Source of the DNA: Kalaharituber pfeilii | Lineage: Eukaryota; Ascomycota; Pezizomycetes; Pezizales; Pezizaceae | DNA length: 64,000 nucleotides | Direction: 5' to 3' | Assembly (NCBI GenBank): GCA_015179045.1 | Contig: WHUZ01000002.1 | Coordinates: forward strand, 1,364,001-1,428,000 | In this document: one piece after another, positions 50,858 to 63,640 of the stretch | How the letters are laid out: every line of letters begins with the position of its first letter | Position numbering within the stretch: position 1 is the stretch's first letter | Program-made: the position numbers and the translations under genes | Notes under the pieces: model-generated | The model's input: the letters and a program-made list of their open reading frames with translations, nothing else | Database searches by the model: none | What the model was told of the DNA's origin: nothing

Positions 50858-51245
50858 TTTTTTAAATTCTTGTTTTTCGCCTCCCGCATACGGCCGTCAG
50901 CTTGCAATGTCCCGGCGCATGTGCTGAAATCACTGATGTTGAGCCCAGTAGGGAACCATGACAGACAGCTCGCAGAGATGGGGTAAACACATACGGTCCA
51001 TCCCGCAGCTTTGACATGCGCTGCTGATACGTCGAGAGTTCGGCATTGAGTTTAGCTAATTTGACGTCGATTGATTCGACGCGAGAATCAAGCTATGTTT
51101 GCCAGGCAATCGAATGAGTACAGATGAAGATAGAGCTAAGCATGAGGAGTGAAAAGTGCAGGATATGGGGTAAGCATACGCCGGATATGGCCCCTTGGAG
51201 CGTCGGCTTTGGCGCCGTGGGCTTTGTGCCAAACAGTCGGTTCAT
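49613..51245 (-). CDS. VPS60: ESCRT-III-associated protein Vps60 (CHMP5)
   Basis: Acts late in multivesicular body formation with Vta1 to regulate the Vps4 ATPase. Six exons on the minus strand: 51245-51180, 51092-50995, 50607-50474, 50173-50093, 49989-49952, 49843-49613, giving 215 residues, the usual CHMP5 length. It starts MNRLFGTKPTAPKPTLQGAI, then VESIDVKLAKLNAELSTYQQ and the nearly invariant KNALRQKALKVLQQRKLYE, QQVWNMEQAGMMQDNL and GKINIDKIEQLQDEMADLMD. The acidic C-terminal helix (DVDEAELDAELEALGEEME) is the family's MIM-type region. Introns 2 and 3 are long here (387 and 300 nt); intron 2 holds CT-rich and poly-A tracts. Confidence 0.95.
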
Positions 51246-51661
51246 GACGGTACTCAGTTGTGGAGTTGAGCTGAAGCATGTGTTGCTTGCGTTTGGTATG
51301 ATGACCGCTGGAGAATCTTATCAGATGGGACTAAGCACTCGTTGCCACAGACCCTTGCTGGCCGCTGGTGCATATGCATGGATAGTCTCATGCCTATGCA
51401 TATGCGAGTCGCTAGACTCACCTCATCTCCCATCTGCAATCCTCAGACACCTCACTCGTTCAAAGACACTAAAATCTGGCAATTTGCACTCGAGTACATC
51501 TCCAAAAGCAGTCGCCATCCCCAGCCAGACGCTGGCTCGCCACCCTGGCATTTGCAATATTTCCGCTGGTAACAAGTACGTAGGTAGGAAAACTGTTGAT
51601 TAGGTTTGACTGCATTGCAAAGAACAGGGTGGAGATACAAGTGACGAAGAGATTACTCCCC
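51246..51661. other. Divergent promoter region VPS60 / PTH4-like
   Basis: 415 bp between the two divergent start codons; overlapping ORFs in this interval have no family resemblance. Confidence 0.5.
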
Positions 51662-52404
51662 ATGGCCAGAGTGTGCATGGGATGCATCCCTTGGGGTGGT
51701 GTACTTTCACGCCAGCCTACTACTGTTTGGATCACAGCAGGCAGGGTGCTTGCTCGACGAGCGCTTGCTTCCGACGCCGCGAAAGACTCGGAGGAAGATT
51801 TTCAAGAGGCCCGAAGATGGCTTTCTCAGTTCACCCCTGACTCAATTCCTAGGGAATTTTGTGACATCTCTTGCTCACGGTCATCTGGGCCTGGTAAGTA
51901 CTTGAATGATGATTACCGTGTTACCTAATACAATTATTGCCGAGTTTATGTGGATTTGTGGCAATGATAGAATTGTCAAGATACTTCTTCGTTCACGCAT
52001 TGCGCACAAGTCTAACTCTTGAGAATTACTGAACAGGTGGCCAGAATGTTAATAAACTTAATACCAAGGCAACTTTGCGGTTTGACCTTCAGAAAGCTCG
52101 CCGCTATATTCCAGACCTGATCATGGCCAAAATTCAGGCCGATCCCCAAGCCAGAAGATACATGACGAAGCAAAACGAGCTCTTGATTCAGTCGGACACC
52201 TATCGCAAGCAAGGCGACAATATCGATGATTGCTTCCGCAGATTACACAGAGCTATTGTCGATGTGGCTGCACTTCCCGGGGAAACTAGTGCGGAACAAA
52301 AGGAACGTGTAGCAAAATTGTATAGTCAATCCAACTCCTCTGGCGAGATTGTAGTCGTACTGATTGAAAGCATAGGCAACGAGAGGAAGATCAGTGCCGA
52401 ATGA
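51662..52404 (+). CDS. PTH4: Mitochondrial class I release factor-like peptidyl-tRNA hydrolase (ICT1/Pth4)
   Basis: GGQ-domain protein that hydrolyses peptidyl-tRNA on stalled mitochondrial ribosomes. Exons 51662-51893 and 52037-52404 give 199 residues. The N-terminus (MARVCMGCIPWGGVLS, then TAGRVLARRALASD) looks like a mitochondrial presequence. The junction SRSSGPGGQNVNKLNTKATL contains the GGQ motif exactly at the intron, so the intron splits the first Gly of GGQ. Downstream is the RF-1 fold with RYIPDLIMAKI and RYMTKQNELLIQSDTYRKQ. The protein ends soon after, with only a short C-terminal tail, and lacks the long basic tail of classic RF1. Divergent from VPS60. Confidence 0.92.
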
Positions 52405-53311
52405 GGATGAAGAAGATGCACAGCAGTAAGAAAGATGCCAGGAGGAGCAAAGGTGATGGCTATTAAATTAGAATAATAAACGGTATACCAATGTACATAA
52501 ACTTCTTGAGATGCACTTCCCACGAACGCCTTGGAAAACAGAAATAAGAGAAAAATGCTTGATGAAAAGTGGATAACATGCAAATAGTAAATCATTTTTA
52601 CAAGGCTATTTCGCCTCTATGGATATATTCGGAAATGCTTCAAGCCCTCTCTTGAGTACAGCTTGTCCCGTCCTCCCCTTTCCGCTAGACTGGAATAGTT
52701 TTGACCACGCGAGATACCTCATTATGTCACCACCCTGTTCGGCTTGCTTGAAATATCATACTTACTAGAAGATGCCGAATTAGCAGCGACGCTCCCAGAA
52801 TGCTGCGACAGATCGTGTGTGAACCTTTGTGAATATCTTCTTTTTCTCAAACTCTTTCAGCTCCAGGTCGACTCCTCCAGGAAACAGTATGCTTTGTCGG
52901 CCATGGCTCAGATGCTGGCAATTGAGATGTGCTTGATGGTTGATGCCTCTGATTCTCGAATTCTTTTCGGTGTCGGTGAAGGGCAGCCGCTGTGCTCCCC
53001 TGTTCCTGGCTTGGCCCCGTTGCCAAGGCCGGCATCCCGCTCTGCAGTTCTGCATATGCGCCATGCAACCCAGCACCTGAAGATCTCGTGCTGACTCATC
53101 TCATATATGCTGTTGTGCATCCCAGCAGCAGCATTGTACCTGCATATAACGTTAACAGCTATAGACCAAAACGACGTGTGGCATCCTTGTGCTTTCTATC
53201 ACCGACTATTCCCCCATCTCGGACCGACCTCAGCGCACGCTGCAGGCCTGTAGGGCTGTCGCAAGCAGAAAATCTATCGAGCCACAATTATCTCCAAAGC
53301 ACCACCACACT
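52405..53311. other. Unresolved interval with ORFs on both strands
   Basis: 900 bp between the hydrolase and APC8. On the minus strand, ELKEFEKKKIFTKVHTRSV (near 52840) and, in another frame across a possible GTAAGT intron at 52758, SLAERGGRDKLYSREGLKHF read like real protein and end near 52615, but I could not assemble one frame: a TGA at 52860-52858 and a TAA interrupt. A plus-strand ORF overlaps at 52744-53094. A small minus-strand gene, possibly with an error or decayed, is the best guess. Confidence 0.3.
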
Positions 53312-55334
53312 ATGGGGAATAGTGCACCAAATCTTACGATGGATACACACACGGCCCTCATACTTGCAGCCCAAAAGTGCTCAGAGCGGTGTCTCTATCA
53401 GACTGCTAAATGGTGCATCCCGCCTCTCTTCCCACAGGCACGGGCAATGTATGTTGGTACAATATACCTAGTGCTGATCATTGCTCCTGCTCAGGTTAGC
53501 TGAAGCCCTGTCGTCTCTTCCGAAGCTCGATGCACCTTCAAAGCCCCCAACCTCATATCCGTTTATGACAATTTATCATCCACCTTCCCCGCCTTCTGTG
53601 AAGGAAGCGCAGCTCGAGTTTTCTGAGTTATCAACATACATTCTTGCGAAGACCTACTTTGACTGCAGGGAGTTTGACCGGTGCTATTCAGCTTTGAAAG
53701 ATTGCAAGTCCAGCAAATCTCGGTTTCTATGTCAATACGCAAGATACATGGCAGGAGAGAAGAGAAAAGAGGAGGAAATGGAGATGGTATTAGGGCCATT
53801 GGACGGAGCACCAACCCCAAACAGAGAAATACTTCCAGTCATGGCGGCATTAGATAGTATATTCAATGAATGGAAGAAGGAGGGGAAATATGGCCGGGAA
53901 AAAGAGGAAGACTCGTGGCTATATTTTCTTTATGGTATTATACTAGCCAAGCACGGGAACGAATCAAGTGCACAAGAGGCTTTTATCAGAAGCGTCAATA
54001 TATACCCGTGGAATTGGGGGGCATGGTTGGAATTGGGATATCTGATAGGAACGCTAGAGGAGGTATGATGCCCTGAAAACTGCATAGCACAACAGATTCC
54101 AACATACTAAACTTCAAGCCCTACAGTTGAGCTCCATATCCCCGCTGCTACCGGATCACTTGATGAAGCGGATCTTCCATCTACATGCAACCGTCGAGCT
54201 ATACCAGTCCTCTGAGTCTGTGCATAATGAGTTGTCGTCTCTTGAGGTCATATTCCCAAATATGCCGTTTTTGAAAACACAGAGGGCCCTGTTATATTAC
54301 CATGCAAGGGACTTTGAGGAGGCGGAGCAGATCTTTGATAGTCTGCTCAAGGCAGATCCGCACAGACTGGATGCACTGGACCATTACTCGAATATCCTGT
54401 ACGTCATGGAGCGGCGGCCGAAGCTGGCATTTATTGCACAGTTGGCAACATCGACCGACAGGTTCCGGCCGGAAACTTGTTGTGTCGTTGGGAATTACTA
54501 TTCACTTAAGAGTGAGCACGAGAAAGCGGTCATGTACTTTCGGAGGGCGTTGACACTGGATCGAAGTTTCTTGAGTGCTTGGACATTGATGGGTCATGAG
54601 TATGTCGAAATGAAGAATACTCATGCAGCAATTGAAGCTTATAGGCGCGCTGTTGGTATGTATCCGCAGATCACCTCCCTTGCCTTTTCAAATCTCTGAC
54701 GATTATTGTTGCAAATGCAGATGTCAACCGCAAGGACTACCGCGCCTGGTACGGCCTCGGCCTCTCCTACGAAGTCCTTGAAATGCACTACTACGCCCTT
54801 TTCTACTTCCAACGTGCTGCCGCCTTGCGTCCGTACGATGCCCAAATGTGGCAAGCCATGGGCTCCTGCTTCGACCACATGAACCGCCCTCAGGACGCTA
54901 TCAAAGCGTACAAACGTGCCCTTGTCGCCTCGTCACACGCCAGCGCAGTCACTAGCGAAAAGGGCTCATTTGACCCAACGACTCTGTACAGTATCGGGCT
55001 CATGTACGAGAAGGTGGACAATTTGAAGGAGGCGGCGAAGTACATGGACATGTGTATCAATGAAGACGACGAGACGCCGGCAACAAATAAGGCCAAGATG
55101 TGGTTGGCGAGGTGGGAGTTTGGGAATGGGAATTGGGCTAGGGCGGGGGAGCTGGCGAATGAGTTGTGCCAGGATGGGCCAGAGATTGAAGAGGCGAAGG
55201 CGCTGGTGAGGGATTTGAGGGCGAGGATGGAGGCTGCGGGGGGGAGTGGGAGTGGAAGTGGAAGTGGGGGAGGATCAACGAGTGGGGGAGGTGGCGGTGT
55301 TGGGGGTATGAAATGGGAGGGCAGTACGCTTTAA
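53312..55334 (+). CDS. CDC23: Anaphase-promoting complex TPR subunit Apc8/Cdc23
   Basis: Scaffold TPR subunit of the APC/C ubiquitin ligase, nuclear. Exons 53312-53412, 53495-54062, 54127-54655 and 54721-55334, all in phase, give 603 residues. The N-terminus has [20 protein letters not shown] (family signature CLYxSAKW). The Cdc23 N-terminal region follows ([31 protein letters not shown]). Tandem TPR helices include [78 protein letters not shown], and [20 protein letters not shown]. The tail is Gly/Ser-rich ([11 protein letters not shown]) and probably disordered. Start at 53312 fits the family; the frame is open upstream but unlike protein. Confidence 0.95.
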
Positions 55335-56272
55335 ATTATGGGACGGTAATTGTTAATATGAGGACTGCGAGGTGGGTTGGGTTAGTCTCCTTTTGTGTCT
55401 TTGTTGAAGATGGTTATGAATATACAGTATATATTCTTCCTTCTTTCTTTTAAACCTTCTTTCGTCTCCACATTATGTCTTTGCTCAGGATATGTATCTT
55501 TCGTGAGCCTCTTGGTCCTGAATTTTCCTGAACGCGCATGTTGAGTGAAAGTATGCATTTCACACGCTTTAGGTGCTGTATATTATAAATTTATACTGTT
55601 CAGTCAGTGTACTAGTTTACCGGGCTGCGCGTTTGAGTGTCGTATTGGTGGTATTGTTTCATCGTTTTTATAGGTTTTATTTTTCAGTCGTGAGTTGAAT
55701 CAGTTGTTGCCTTCCGATACACACTTGATCTGAGCTCAGATATCCATATCAGCTCTACCTCCCCCCGCCCCAGCTACTATTTAAATATAGCATGGTGTCA
55801 TGCGAAAGCGAGCTGCTCTGTACAATAGAGTCTACTTACTTAAACCCTCCCAACTCACTAAGGTCGGAGGTCTACAGTTCTGCGGGGGATATTTCAAGAT
55901 CACACATCTACGTAAACATGAGGAATGACGAAATTCTGTCAATGCCAGTGGGTTCCACACCCTATGTAATCAACCAGCGAGATCCTCTGTGTTACTTTCT
56001 ATTATGCCTAAGTAAGGACAGACCGTCACATATCTCACCCACAATAACATAATTGGAGGACTTCTTTTTCTATGAGTCTTGAGATTATTTTGTACTTATG
56101 CGTGAGAGCAAGGCCAATAGGCTTAATTGCCCACCACAAAAAAAAAAAAATTAACATAAAATAAAATAAAATAAAGATAAAATAAAATTCCGAAAATCAT
56201 ATTTCCCCTTCGAGAGTATGTCACAGAGTTACATGCCACGACACCTGACAGTTACCACAGCAACTACCATTG
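55335..56272. other. Convergent intergenic spacer
   Basis: Between APC8 and SPO11 3' ends. Holds CT-rich 3' flank, and an A/T pentamer array (AAAAT-type) at 56142-56188. A plus-strand ORF at 55792-56052 (86 codons) is not recognisable. Confidence 0.55.
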
Positions 56273-58139
56273 TCACTCTGAGCATAACATACCCAATTTT
56301 TGGTTCAAATGTGATTCCAGATTCCCATTGCCATTGTGGCCGATGGCTTGTATCTCGGCTTTGACATTCAAGAACAGCATGCGTTGTAATTCCCTTCGCC
56401 ACTCCAGTTCCAACCATACATAGATTTTCGATAGAAGTTGAATTGCTTTTCTGCGGTCACACTCAGTGAGACGTAAGATACTCATATCAATCTTCTGGCT
56501 ATCTTTTACACTGTGGCTGTTTATAGCGCCCAAATCTTCACTCTTGATCCCAAGAAGCTGGACTCGATTGGCTACGAGCCTGTGATTCTCGTGAGCTAAT
56601 GCGATACTTCCAAACTTATAAACGGAGAGAATGTCAAGTCCATGGGGGTCATAGTCGACCACTGCATACATCGGCAATCCATGTGCTGGTTTGAAGTTTG
56701 TCCTTTCCGAAAGCGGAGAAGTCAGAAGTGGTATGGCATTTGATATTCGACATAAAAGTTCTCTTGTTGTGATGTCAGGATACCCTTTTCCCTGAGCATA
56801 ATTTGTCAGCTATAATTTTATCATAATTGCGTAGTCTAGCATGAGGCATGGGTATTTTGTACAGTTAGTAAAATTCCTCTCCCTGCTGTGCATGTTTCCC
56901 AGAATCTATTCGCTGCCAATGCCCTAAATGTAGCCTTTGTAGAGGGTTAGCTGTCTAGCAATGCACCAGTCGAGCCCAATTCAATACCTCCTTCTCAACA
57001 ACAAGTACCCATTTCGCGTCAAGAATGTCAACTCGGCCCACAAGTTTTATTCGTGGAATTAGGACACCCTGAAGACATCAGCTGTCTTTTCTACTTCGCA
57101 GCGGGATTTACAAACCTCTCGATCTCTCCAGCATTCTATCACTTCTCCACTCTTATACCATATTCTTAGGCATCCCGATATCAGGCCCTTGGCTGCAGCA
57201 ACAACATTTAGCTTCCCCCTCTCTACCCCGAGTGTGTATGCTATATTATCCACAATTGTGTCGACAACGGTCTGCTTCCTGAATAGTTTGACATCTTTGT
57301 AGTATATGTCTCTATTGCTATCCGTTAGTTTATCTAAGTAGTTACAACATATCCACAGTGCAGTGGCATACCTTTTTGTTGTGATTTTATTCTCACTCAA
57401 AGCTTCAAGTATGAAACTAAGTACCCGGAGAAACGTGGCTTATCCTGTTAGCGAAATAATCTCTGTTTGTACGCTGCTTCTAGAGAACAAAGAATTTAAG
57501 TACCGAATCTATGAGCTTCGTTTAAATTTCGTCCGGGAAATACCAAGTTGCGAGTGGAGCACTGCATTGTACTTCTTATTAACTTGGTAAGAGGGTCAAA
57601 TCTAATCCGATTCGTGTCAAACTCCTATCTACGTAGTTGGCCATTTGAAACACACCGCTGACAATTTTTAGATTTTCGAATTTTCATCTCTATAGCCAGT
57701 TCACGTTTCTCATCTTGAAGAATCGTATTCAAGAGGCTGTTGAAAATCCCTTCAACGTGACGTAAAACGCACTCTCTTGATCAAGATTTAAGTTTTAGTG
57801 TTATGCCCCAGCACTTGCTTGAGTGGAAATATTGGCTTACCGGGTTCCTTCACCTATATCATTGAATTGCTGTCCTATTGTGACTACTGCTGACTGCGTG
57901 TCTATACCGGCTACCGAACGCCACGCACCTGGTGCTGATGACTTTGATGATAGTTGTTGCAATACACTCCCCCCTTCATGTAACTCGAGAGGGGAATCCA
58001 TCTCGATTGATGATGTTGGCAATGACTGGTTTGTTACCTCAATGCCTTGTTGACTGCTGCCCACCTCATCCCACCACCGTAACAAATCCATCTCATCGCC
58101 ACCCTCATCAATAGCGACGAAGGCTGATTGGTGGACCAT
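56273..58139 (-). CDS. SPO11: Meiotic DNA double-strand-break protein Spo11
   Basis: Topoisomerase VI A-like transesterase that makes the breaks starting meiotic recombination. Eight proposed exons on the minus strand: 58139-57841, 57736-57656, about 57624-57504, 57438-57372, 57317-57116, 57068-56988, 56934-56863, 56791-56273, about 480 residues. The 5Y-CAP part has FPGRNLNEAHRF, then FLRVLSFILEALSENKITTK and NRDIYYKDVKLF with the catalytic Tyr. It continues LNVVAAAKGLISG and GVLIPRI, then the Toprim domain: WVLVVEKE (metal Glu), TAGRGILLTGKGYPDITTRE, and VDYDPHGLDILSVYKFGS (DxD). The N-terminal about 100 residues are low in conservation. The junction of exons 2 and 3 is one base out of phase with any AG acceptor I can find, so that splice or a base there is uncertain. 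Confidence 0.92.
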
Positions 58140-59774
58140 CTTGAGAATACTAGGCCTGAGGAGAGTTTATATATACAATATTGCAAGCACATGTGAGGTT
58201 TAATCACCCAATGTTCAATAGCTGAGGGTGCTATTAAGAAATAATCTGGCTAATCAAGAGTGGTTTCACTGAAATTCTCAAGGGTTAGTCTGGTTGCACT
58301 ATCATAGCTCAGGGGTTGCCTTTTACGATTTCCATATTAGTAAATGTTGGATTCCATATACGACAAACACAAAGTTCATATAAGGCCTCATGCCAAGTCA
58401 CCCACAAAGGTGTCTGTAGTTCTAGTAGATACTTTTGTGCCAACCAGAATACTTTTATGCTAAAGTTCACCGAGTCTGAGGTAACGTCTATGCACCTTCG
58501 AGACTGTATGCATTTTACTCTGCATTACATCTTTTTGCCTTACACTTGAAGAGGATGGTAACTGCTTTGAGGAAACACCCAATACATTGGGTAGGCATAC
58601 GGGAATTCCACCCTTGTGATATGATAGCTAGAGACGCTGCTAGGATTAGTCCAAACGCTCCTCGTGTAAGCAAAAAAATAAAAGGATATCTCAAATGGAT
58701 GTATTTTTTGTATCTTTATGACAATCCATGAATAATTCCATCCAAAGCCAATTGGATACCTCACTTTTCTGTACAAAAACACATTGTAACAACTTGTTTT
58801 AGCCCCAGTTTTTATTCTTTCGTACCCCTGCCTTCAATAACGAGATCCCGGAGCTTCTACATACCAAAGTGCCCGCAGGCCCAGCATTTGTCCGGTAAAT
58901 TGGTGATGCCTGAGCAGATTCAGACAGCAGAACTAAAAACACAATTGCTTCCATAACAGAAAGAACGACCCCTCCACCAGCATCATTAGCCGTAAAAAAG
59001 TATTTGTCAGAATCACATGCCGCGAGTATATCAAAGAAAGATCCAAAGAGCAAGCCAAGAGAAGACAAGTATGATACAAGATTGGCTTGAATTCCCTAAA
59101 TTGATGCACAAGAATATAAAAGACAAAAGTGAGAAAGTAAAGTGTCAAAGTCAAGTAGGGAAAGTAAACAAGATAAGTAGAACATGAAACACCTCAATGC
59201 CGATTTGCTGCTGAGAGGCGTTACTCTCCCTCTTTTGGAGGGAAAAGGGAAACAAATATATATATAGATGTAAAGCCGCGTGAGAAAATAAAAACCCTCT
59301 CAGTGAAGAAGTTGAACGTTTTTTTTTTTAAAAAAAAAAAGAAAAGGAGAGAAAGAAAATAAAGATATGCTTTTTTCTTTCCTATACCACCAGATCCATG
59401 ACATGACTCTACCATAAACGATGGCAGATAGTGCAAACGCAAATCAGGGAATATGTAGTGAGATGAAACACATGAACAGGTATTAAATGAGATGTTGTAT
59501 GCACTCGAAAGGAAGCAAGCGCAAGCGCAAACAGTGGCAACAGGAAGGAGGTAAGTTTTAAATCTCCCCACTCCATATTATCCTAAAAAACTGTATAAAA
59601 CACTCAAGTGAAAAGGTGAAGGTGAAATGAAACGCCGCCGACTTATTTACTCGTACAGCGGTATGCTTGGTCATCATTAAGGGCTGCTATAGAAGTAGTA
59701 AAAATTAAAAAGACAAACATTACCAGGTTCAGTGATTTAATATAATTGACCTCTTGATGATGGACATGAGGGGA
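58140..59774. other. Intergenic region with weak ORFs
   Basis: No supported gene. A minus-strand segment near 59000-58865 reads AGGGVVLSVMEAIVFLVLL, hydrophobic, and is followed by a GTATGT donor, so a small membrane protein gene is possible but not assembled. An A/T homopolymer block (T10A11) lies at 59320-59340. Confidence 0.4.
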
Positions 59775-61069
59775 TCATTCAACGACGACGTCAGAGAGGT
59801 TGATGAGAAGCTGAGCAAGACATCTCTTTGTGGCGGCATCGTCTCGAAGGACAGAAGAAAAGGTTGCATCTCTCAATGGTTCCGGAAGGCATTGCCTTAA
59901 GGCTTCCCTCGCACGAGCGTTGTCGCTTAGTCTAGGAAAGGTTAGTGGTAACTTCATACGCAATCGTGGCGGGATCAAACCTTAGGAAACATCTCACCAC
60001 ATGTTTCAATAACCTTACAGTCTGCTGCTCCACCAATTGATTCACCATGTTACTGAGGACGGTACCAACAGCATAGAACCTCTCATATGTTTGACATATG
60101 TATGCAAGTCCCATGTCATCCAGCAGAATCTTTTGAACAATGAAGATGGCAACAGTCTTCGACAACTCTGAACCGGTCTCCATAATACGGAGGCAGAGAG
60201 GGATGATTTCAGTTGAGAGTAAGAAGTTAATGACATCTGGGGAGTCATTCTTAACCAACGCTCCAATGACACCAAGAGACGTAAGCCGAAGGTACTCAAA
60301 AGGACGCGACTTAGACGTCGTGTTGAGGAATGGATACAGAAATAAGGGTATATGTGCTATATAGTGTTAGTCTTTTCATGGGATCATTGGAGCCATCAGA
60401 GATACCAACCATTCAAGAAAAGTTGTCTTGTTTCATTATGTGATGCAACACATTGCAGCAAGGCCAACGCATTGCATACTCTATTTGACGCGGCCGCGGT
60501 CAAAGCGGATGGTATAAGTAAGGGGTAAACTGATATAATTTCCTGCAAAAGAGATGTCATGACACCTGCACGGATGCGACAGCATAGTTAGCTTCACAAC
60601 TTTTCACACTCACAATGTTCGCATCAAATCCATACTGACCAAAAGAGTGCCATAGTATCAATGCGAGATCCTCAACCTGCTCCCGCTTCTTGGATAACTC
60701 GAGTAGAGCAGTCTCTCGACTGCCTCCAGATATCAGTTCCGCGATCCACCCATAAACCTTTTGGTCTTCTTCTGTTCCCCGTGCCGTAACCATCATGGAC
60801 GGCACAGAACTCGGGGCCGGAGAGGGGCCACCCGGAATTCCTCCAACACCAGGCACAACCCCAGCAGTAGCCCCAGGAAGCCCAACCATGCCCCGAGCCT
60901 GTAATCCATACTGGGATTGTTGGGCTTGTAGTTGCTGTTGATGATGGACCTGTGCAGCCTGTGCTTGAGCCTGTGCTTGAACTTGAGCTTGCTGGTGTTG
61001 GTGCAAGAAAGATGGGTGATCGTGTGGATAATTCTGAGCACCGCCGAATGGATGCTGCCCTTGCAGCAT
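59775..61069 (-). CDS. CAF40: CCR4-NOT complex subunit Caf40/Rcd1 (CNOT9)
   Basis: Armadillo-like subunit of the CCR4-NOT mRNA deadenylase complex. Exons on the minus strand: 61069-60614, 60542-60410, 60356-59981, 59931-59775, all in phase, 373 residues. The N-terminal 90 residues are Gln/His/Ala-rich ([20 protein letters not shown]) and probably disordered. The core begins [20 protein letters not shown], followed by [74 protein letters not shown] and RALRQ-type [11 protein letters not shown]. These are near-invariant Rcd1 segments. All introns have normal GT-AG ends. Confidence 0.96.
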
Positions 61070-63400
61070 TGCGACTGCCTATCTGTTTTAGGTGTGTAGG
61101 TTGTTGATTGTGGAGTGAAAGAAGGCTATGAGGCCTGTGGGACTGATGAGCGATCTACATCGTAGATGATAGTAATTAGCTTGGTGCTGTCTCAAAAATC
61201 CTTCGAAAATGGGCGCTGACAGGGGAATCAATAAATGGAGACTAGTTGCTGCAATAAATGACGAAATGTTTGTGGCCAGATGTGGAGTGGCAGTTGCCAG
61301 AAGTACTTGGCTTGGGCGATGAAAGATGATTGTTGAAGTAAAAGGAAAGGCTAAGTAGTCGGGGATATCAGTGTGGGGATAGGGATAAGATGGTAGATTC
61401 ACGAAATGGATAAAGTGCTGAGAGGGGCAGTCAGCAGCAGGAGGAGGCGGAGGGAATGAGGAAGGCGCGGGGGCAAGGTGGGATGTGTGTGGAAGCTTGG
61501 AGGAAGCGAAGACTGTCGAAGCTGGAACAAGAATCTTAACAGTGCCAGTGCCTACCTGTCGTAAGAGGGGCGTTGATGAGAGCAGCCTAGTGCACTCCGC
61601 TTGTCGCTTTGCCGCGACCGGATTAGCAAAATGAAGGTGTAAAGGTGAAATATGAAGAAAGCTGCAGAGAATGAAGACCGGCAGATCAAGAGAATGCAAT
61701 TGCAGAGAGGTAAAGTGTAACCGTTGAGACGCCAATGTGGGGAGGGTGGAGTGGAAAAGAGGCTCAAGCAAAATCATGGAATTTGAGTCAAGTCGGTTAA
61801 AGTAGAGTTTAGTAAGATCGTAGTTACTAGTACTTGAATTTTCAAATCATCACGAACAGACAAAATAATATCTAAGGCGCATATTTACAAGTGCTCCGCT
61901 TCATGTTTTTGATTAACACGACACGTGCACAGTGCACGTTGATCGTGGTGATGATATGCATGCATAAAGATCTGAAGCAATATACTTGGTAAGGACTTTG
62001 AGCTTGTATGTATATACCGCAAGTAGGCCAGTGGCAAGTACTAATAGTTCGATTCGGGTTTACGTTCGAAAGTAGTCCGCACATGGTAGATATCTTATGG
62101 ATGAAAACGGATTATAGGTACAAAGCCTCTTATCCAGGCAGCCTTGCCCAAGTAGTATCGTAATGGGCTCTCTCGCGATTGGTTTCTGTCTTCGTTCTCG
62201 CGTTTACAAGCTACCGGTACATACATCTACAGTTGTTAAGCCAGAGTACGTTTACCGTCCGGAGCACACTCTGCCCTCTAGGTACCTATCCTGTTGAAGT
62301 ATAACATCATAATGGGGCAACTTGATAAAAGGGCAGCCAGGCAGCAAAGATAACTTGGCCCTTTTGTAACTAGTATCAGCCAAGAGCGCTGGGGAAGGTA
62401 ACTCATATGATAACGCCTGGGACGAGGCTAGATAGCTAGTTTAGTCTCGATTCGTCATGGTTGGAGTCTCGAGCTGATTCCTGTATATACAAGAATACTG
62501 TAGGGCATAGATAGTCACGTTACATGTTAGTCATAAATCACTAGCCCCAGTTAAGAATAATTCAGCACATAAAAGGTGGTTGAGTGTAAATTGCATAGAT
62601 TGTTATTTAAACACAGCGGCATAAACGCAGAGTGTTAGTAGACATCCTGGGAATTGAATTCTGCACCAGAGATGCAGTTGAGGGTAAATTAGATAATGTA
62701 TGAATAAAGTTCCAGTAGTGGAGAGGCGTTTGAGCGTAACTCACACCATGCGAGTTGAATTGCGTAGCACTGAGGTACTCGTACAGGACTCCGAGCGGCC
62801 AGTAACGCACCGGCCAGGCCACCGTCATTCATTTAAATAAGAATTACGAATTACCCCGGTTCCAACTCCAAAGTGTCATTGCTAGAATTCCTATGCGGCC
62901 GAGCCAAGGCAGAGGCCGGAAATAATAGTTTGGATACGAGAACAGAATTCCTAAGTCCCGAGAGATCATCACTTGACCGGAGCATTATAGTCAATCGTAT
63001 CGAATAAGAACACACCCCTCTTCCCGACTCGACAAGAGAATCTTTAAAAATTTGATAGCTCCACCTCTTGAACCCATCCCACTGTCCTGCTCACCTTCCC
63101 CCTACATTTGCCCCACATTTCCCCCACATTTCTCCCCACTCCCACCCACTTCCCCCCTCACCGTCCCATCGCACCGCCCTCCGACAACCACTTCAGCGGC
63201 CCCTCCAACGGCTCCTCCAATGACCCATCCGATGACCCTTTCAGTGGCTTCTCCGCCTCCCGTCCCACTGCCCCTTCTGCAGTTGCTCCAGCAGCCACTC
63301 CGACGGCCGCTTCAGCAGCTCCAATGGCATCTTTCTTGCAGTCAATTAATTGACACAGGGGCATAAATTTCCACGAGAGCACACCGGAGCTTTAGACGGG
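61070..63400. other. Gene-poor right flank
   Basis: CAF40 promoter and then 2.3 kb without a supported gene. Contains a perfect palindrome with 8-bp arms (ACGTGCAC A GTGCACGT, 61923-61939), and a Pro/Ser-codon-rich block at 63061-63340 with short repeats of CTCC and CAGCGGC type, whose ORFs on both strands look like low complexity. Confidence 0.5.
62978..63042 (-). repeat. Second copy of the tRNA-like repeat fragment
   Basis: CGGAGCATTATA, then TCTTCCCGACTCGACAAG, then GAGAATC parallels CGGAGCATTACA, TCATCCCGGCTCGACGGG and GGAATC at 14140-14212, with a similar spacing. The B-box end is more decayed here. Confidence 0.3.
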
Positions 63401-63426
63401 ACTAAGTCCATAATATGGTCGACGGG

Positions 63427-63640
63427 GGAATACCTGGCTGCTTTGGGCGTGAATTCCTCTTCTTCATGAGCCACCCCTCTGATAATACCCAATAATGAAG
63501 CTACATCCTCCGAGTTTGTTTCAAAACAGAATGTTCTCTCTAGTCTAGTTCCAATGACGTTCCGGATAAGATATCTGGATTTGGCTATTTCCCACTCATG
63601 TCTTTCTAGGCCAGTTCCAAATTCAACTAAGTAGCCCACA
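63427..63640 (-). CDS. Possible exon of an unrecognised gene
   Basis: Minus-strand frame reading VEFGTGLERHEWEIAKSRYL, IGTRLERTFCFETNSEDVAS, then LLGIIRGVAHEEEEFTPKAA, ending at a possible GTATTC donor near 63436. Upstream (rightwards) a CTACTTAG at 63637-63630 could be the acceptor, and GMRTRFYNANQ followed by GTGAGT near 63712 could be the previous exon, but the phases do not join. The composition is like real protein. Not identified. Confidence 0.3.

Noticed and set aside
50617..50986. Lys/Glu-rich and Phe-rich ORFs
   Set aside because: They are translations of the AG/CT-rich intron 2 of VPS60.
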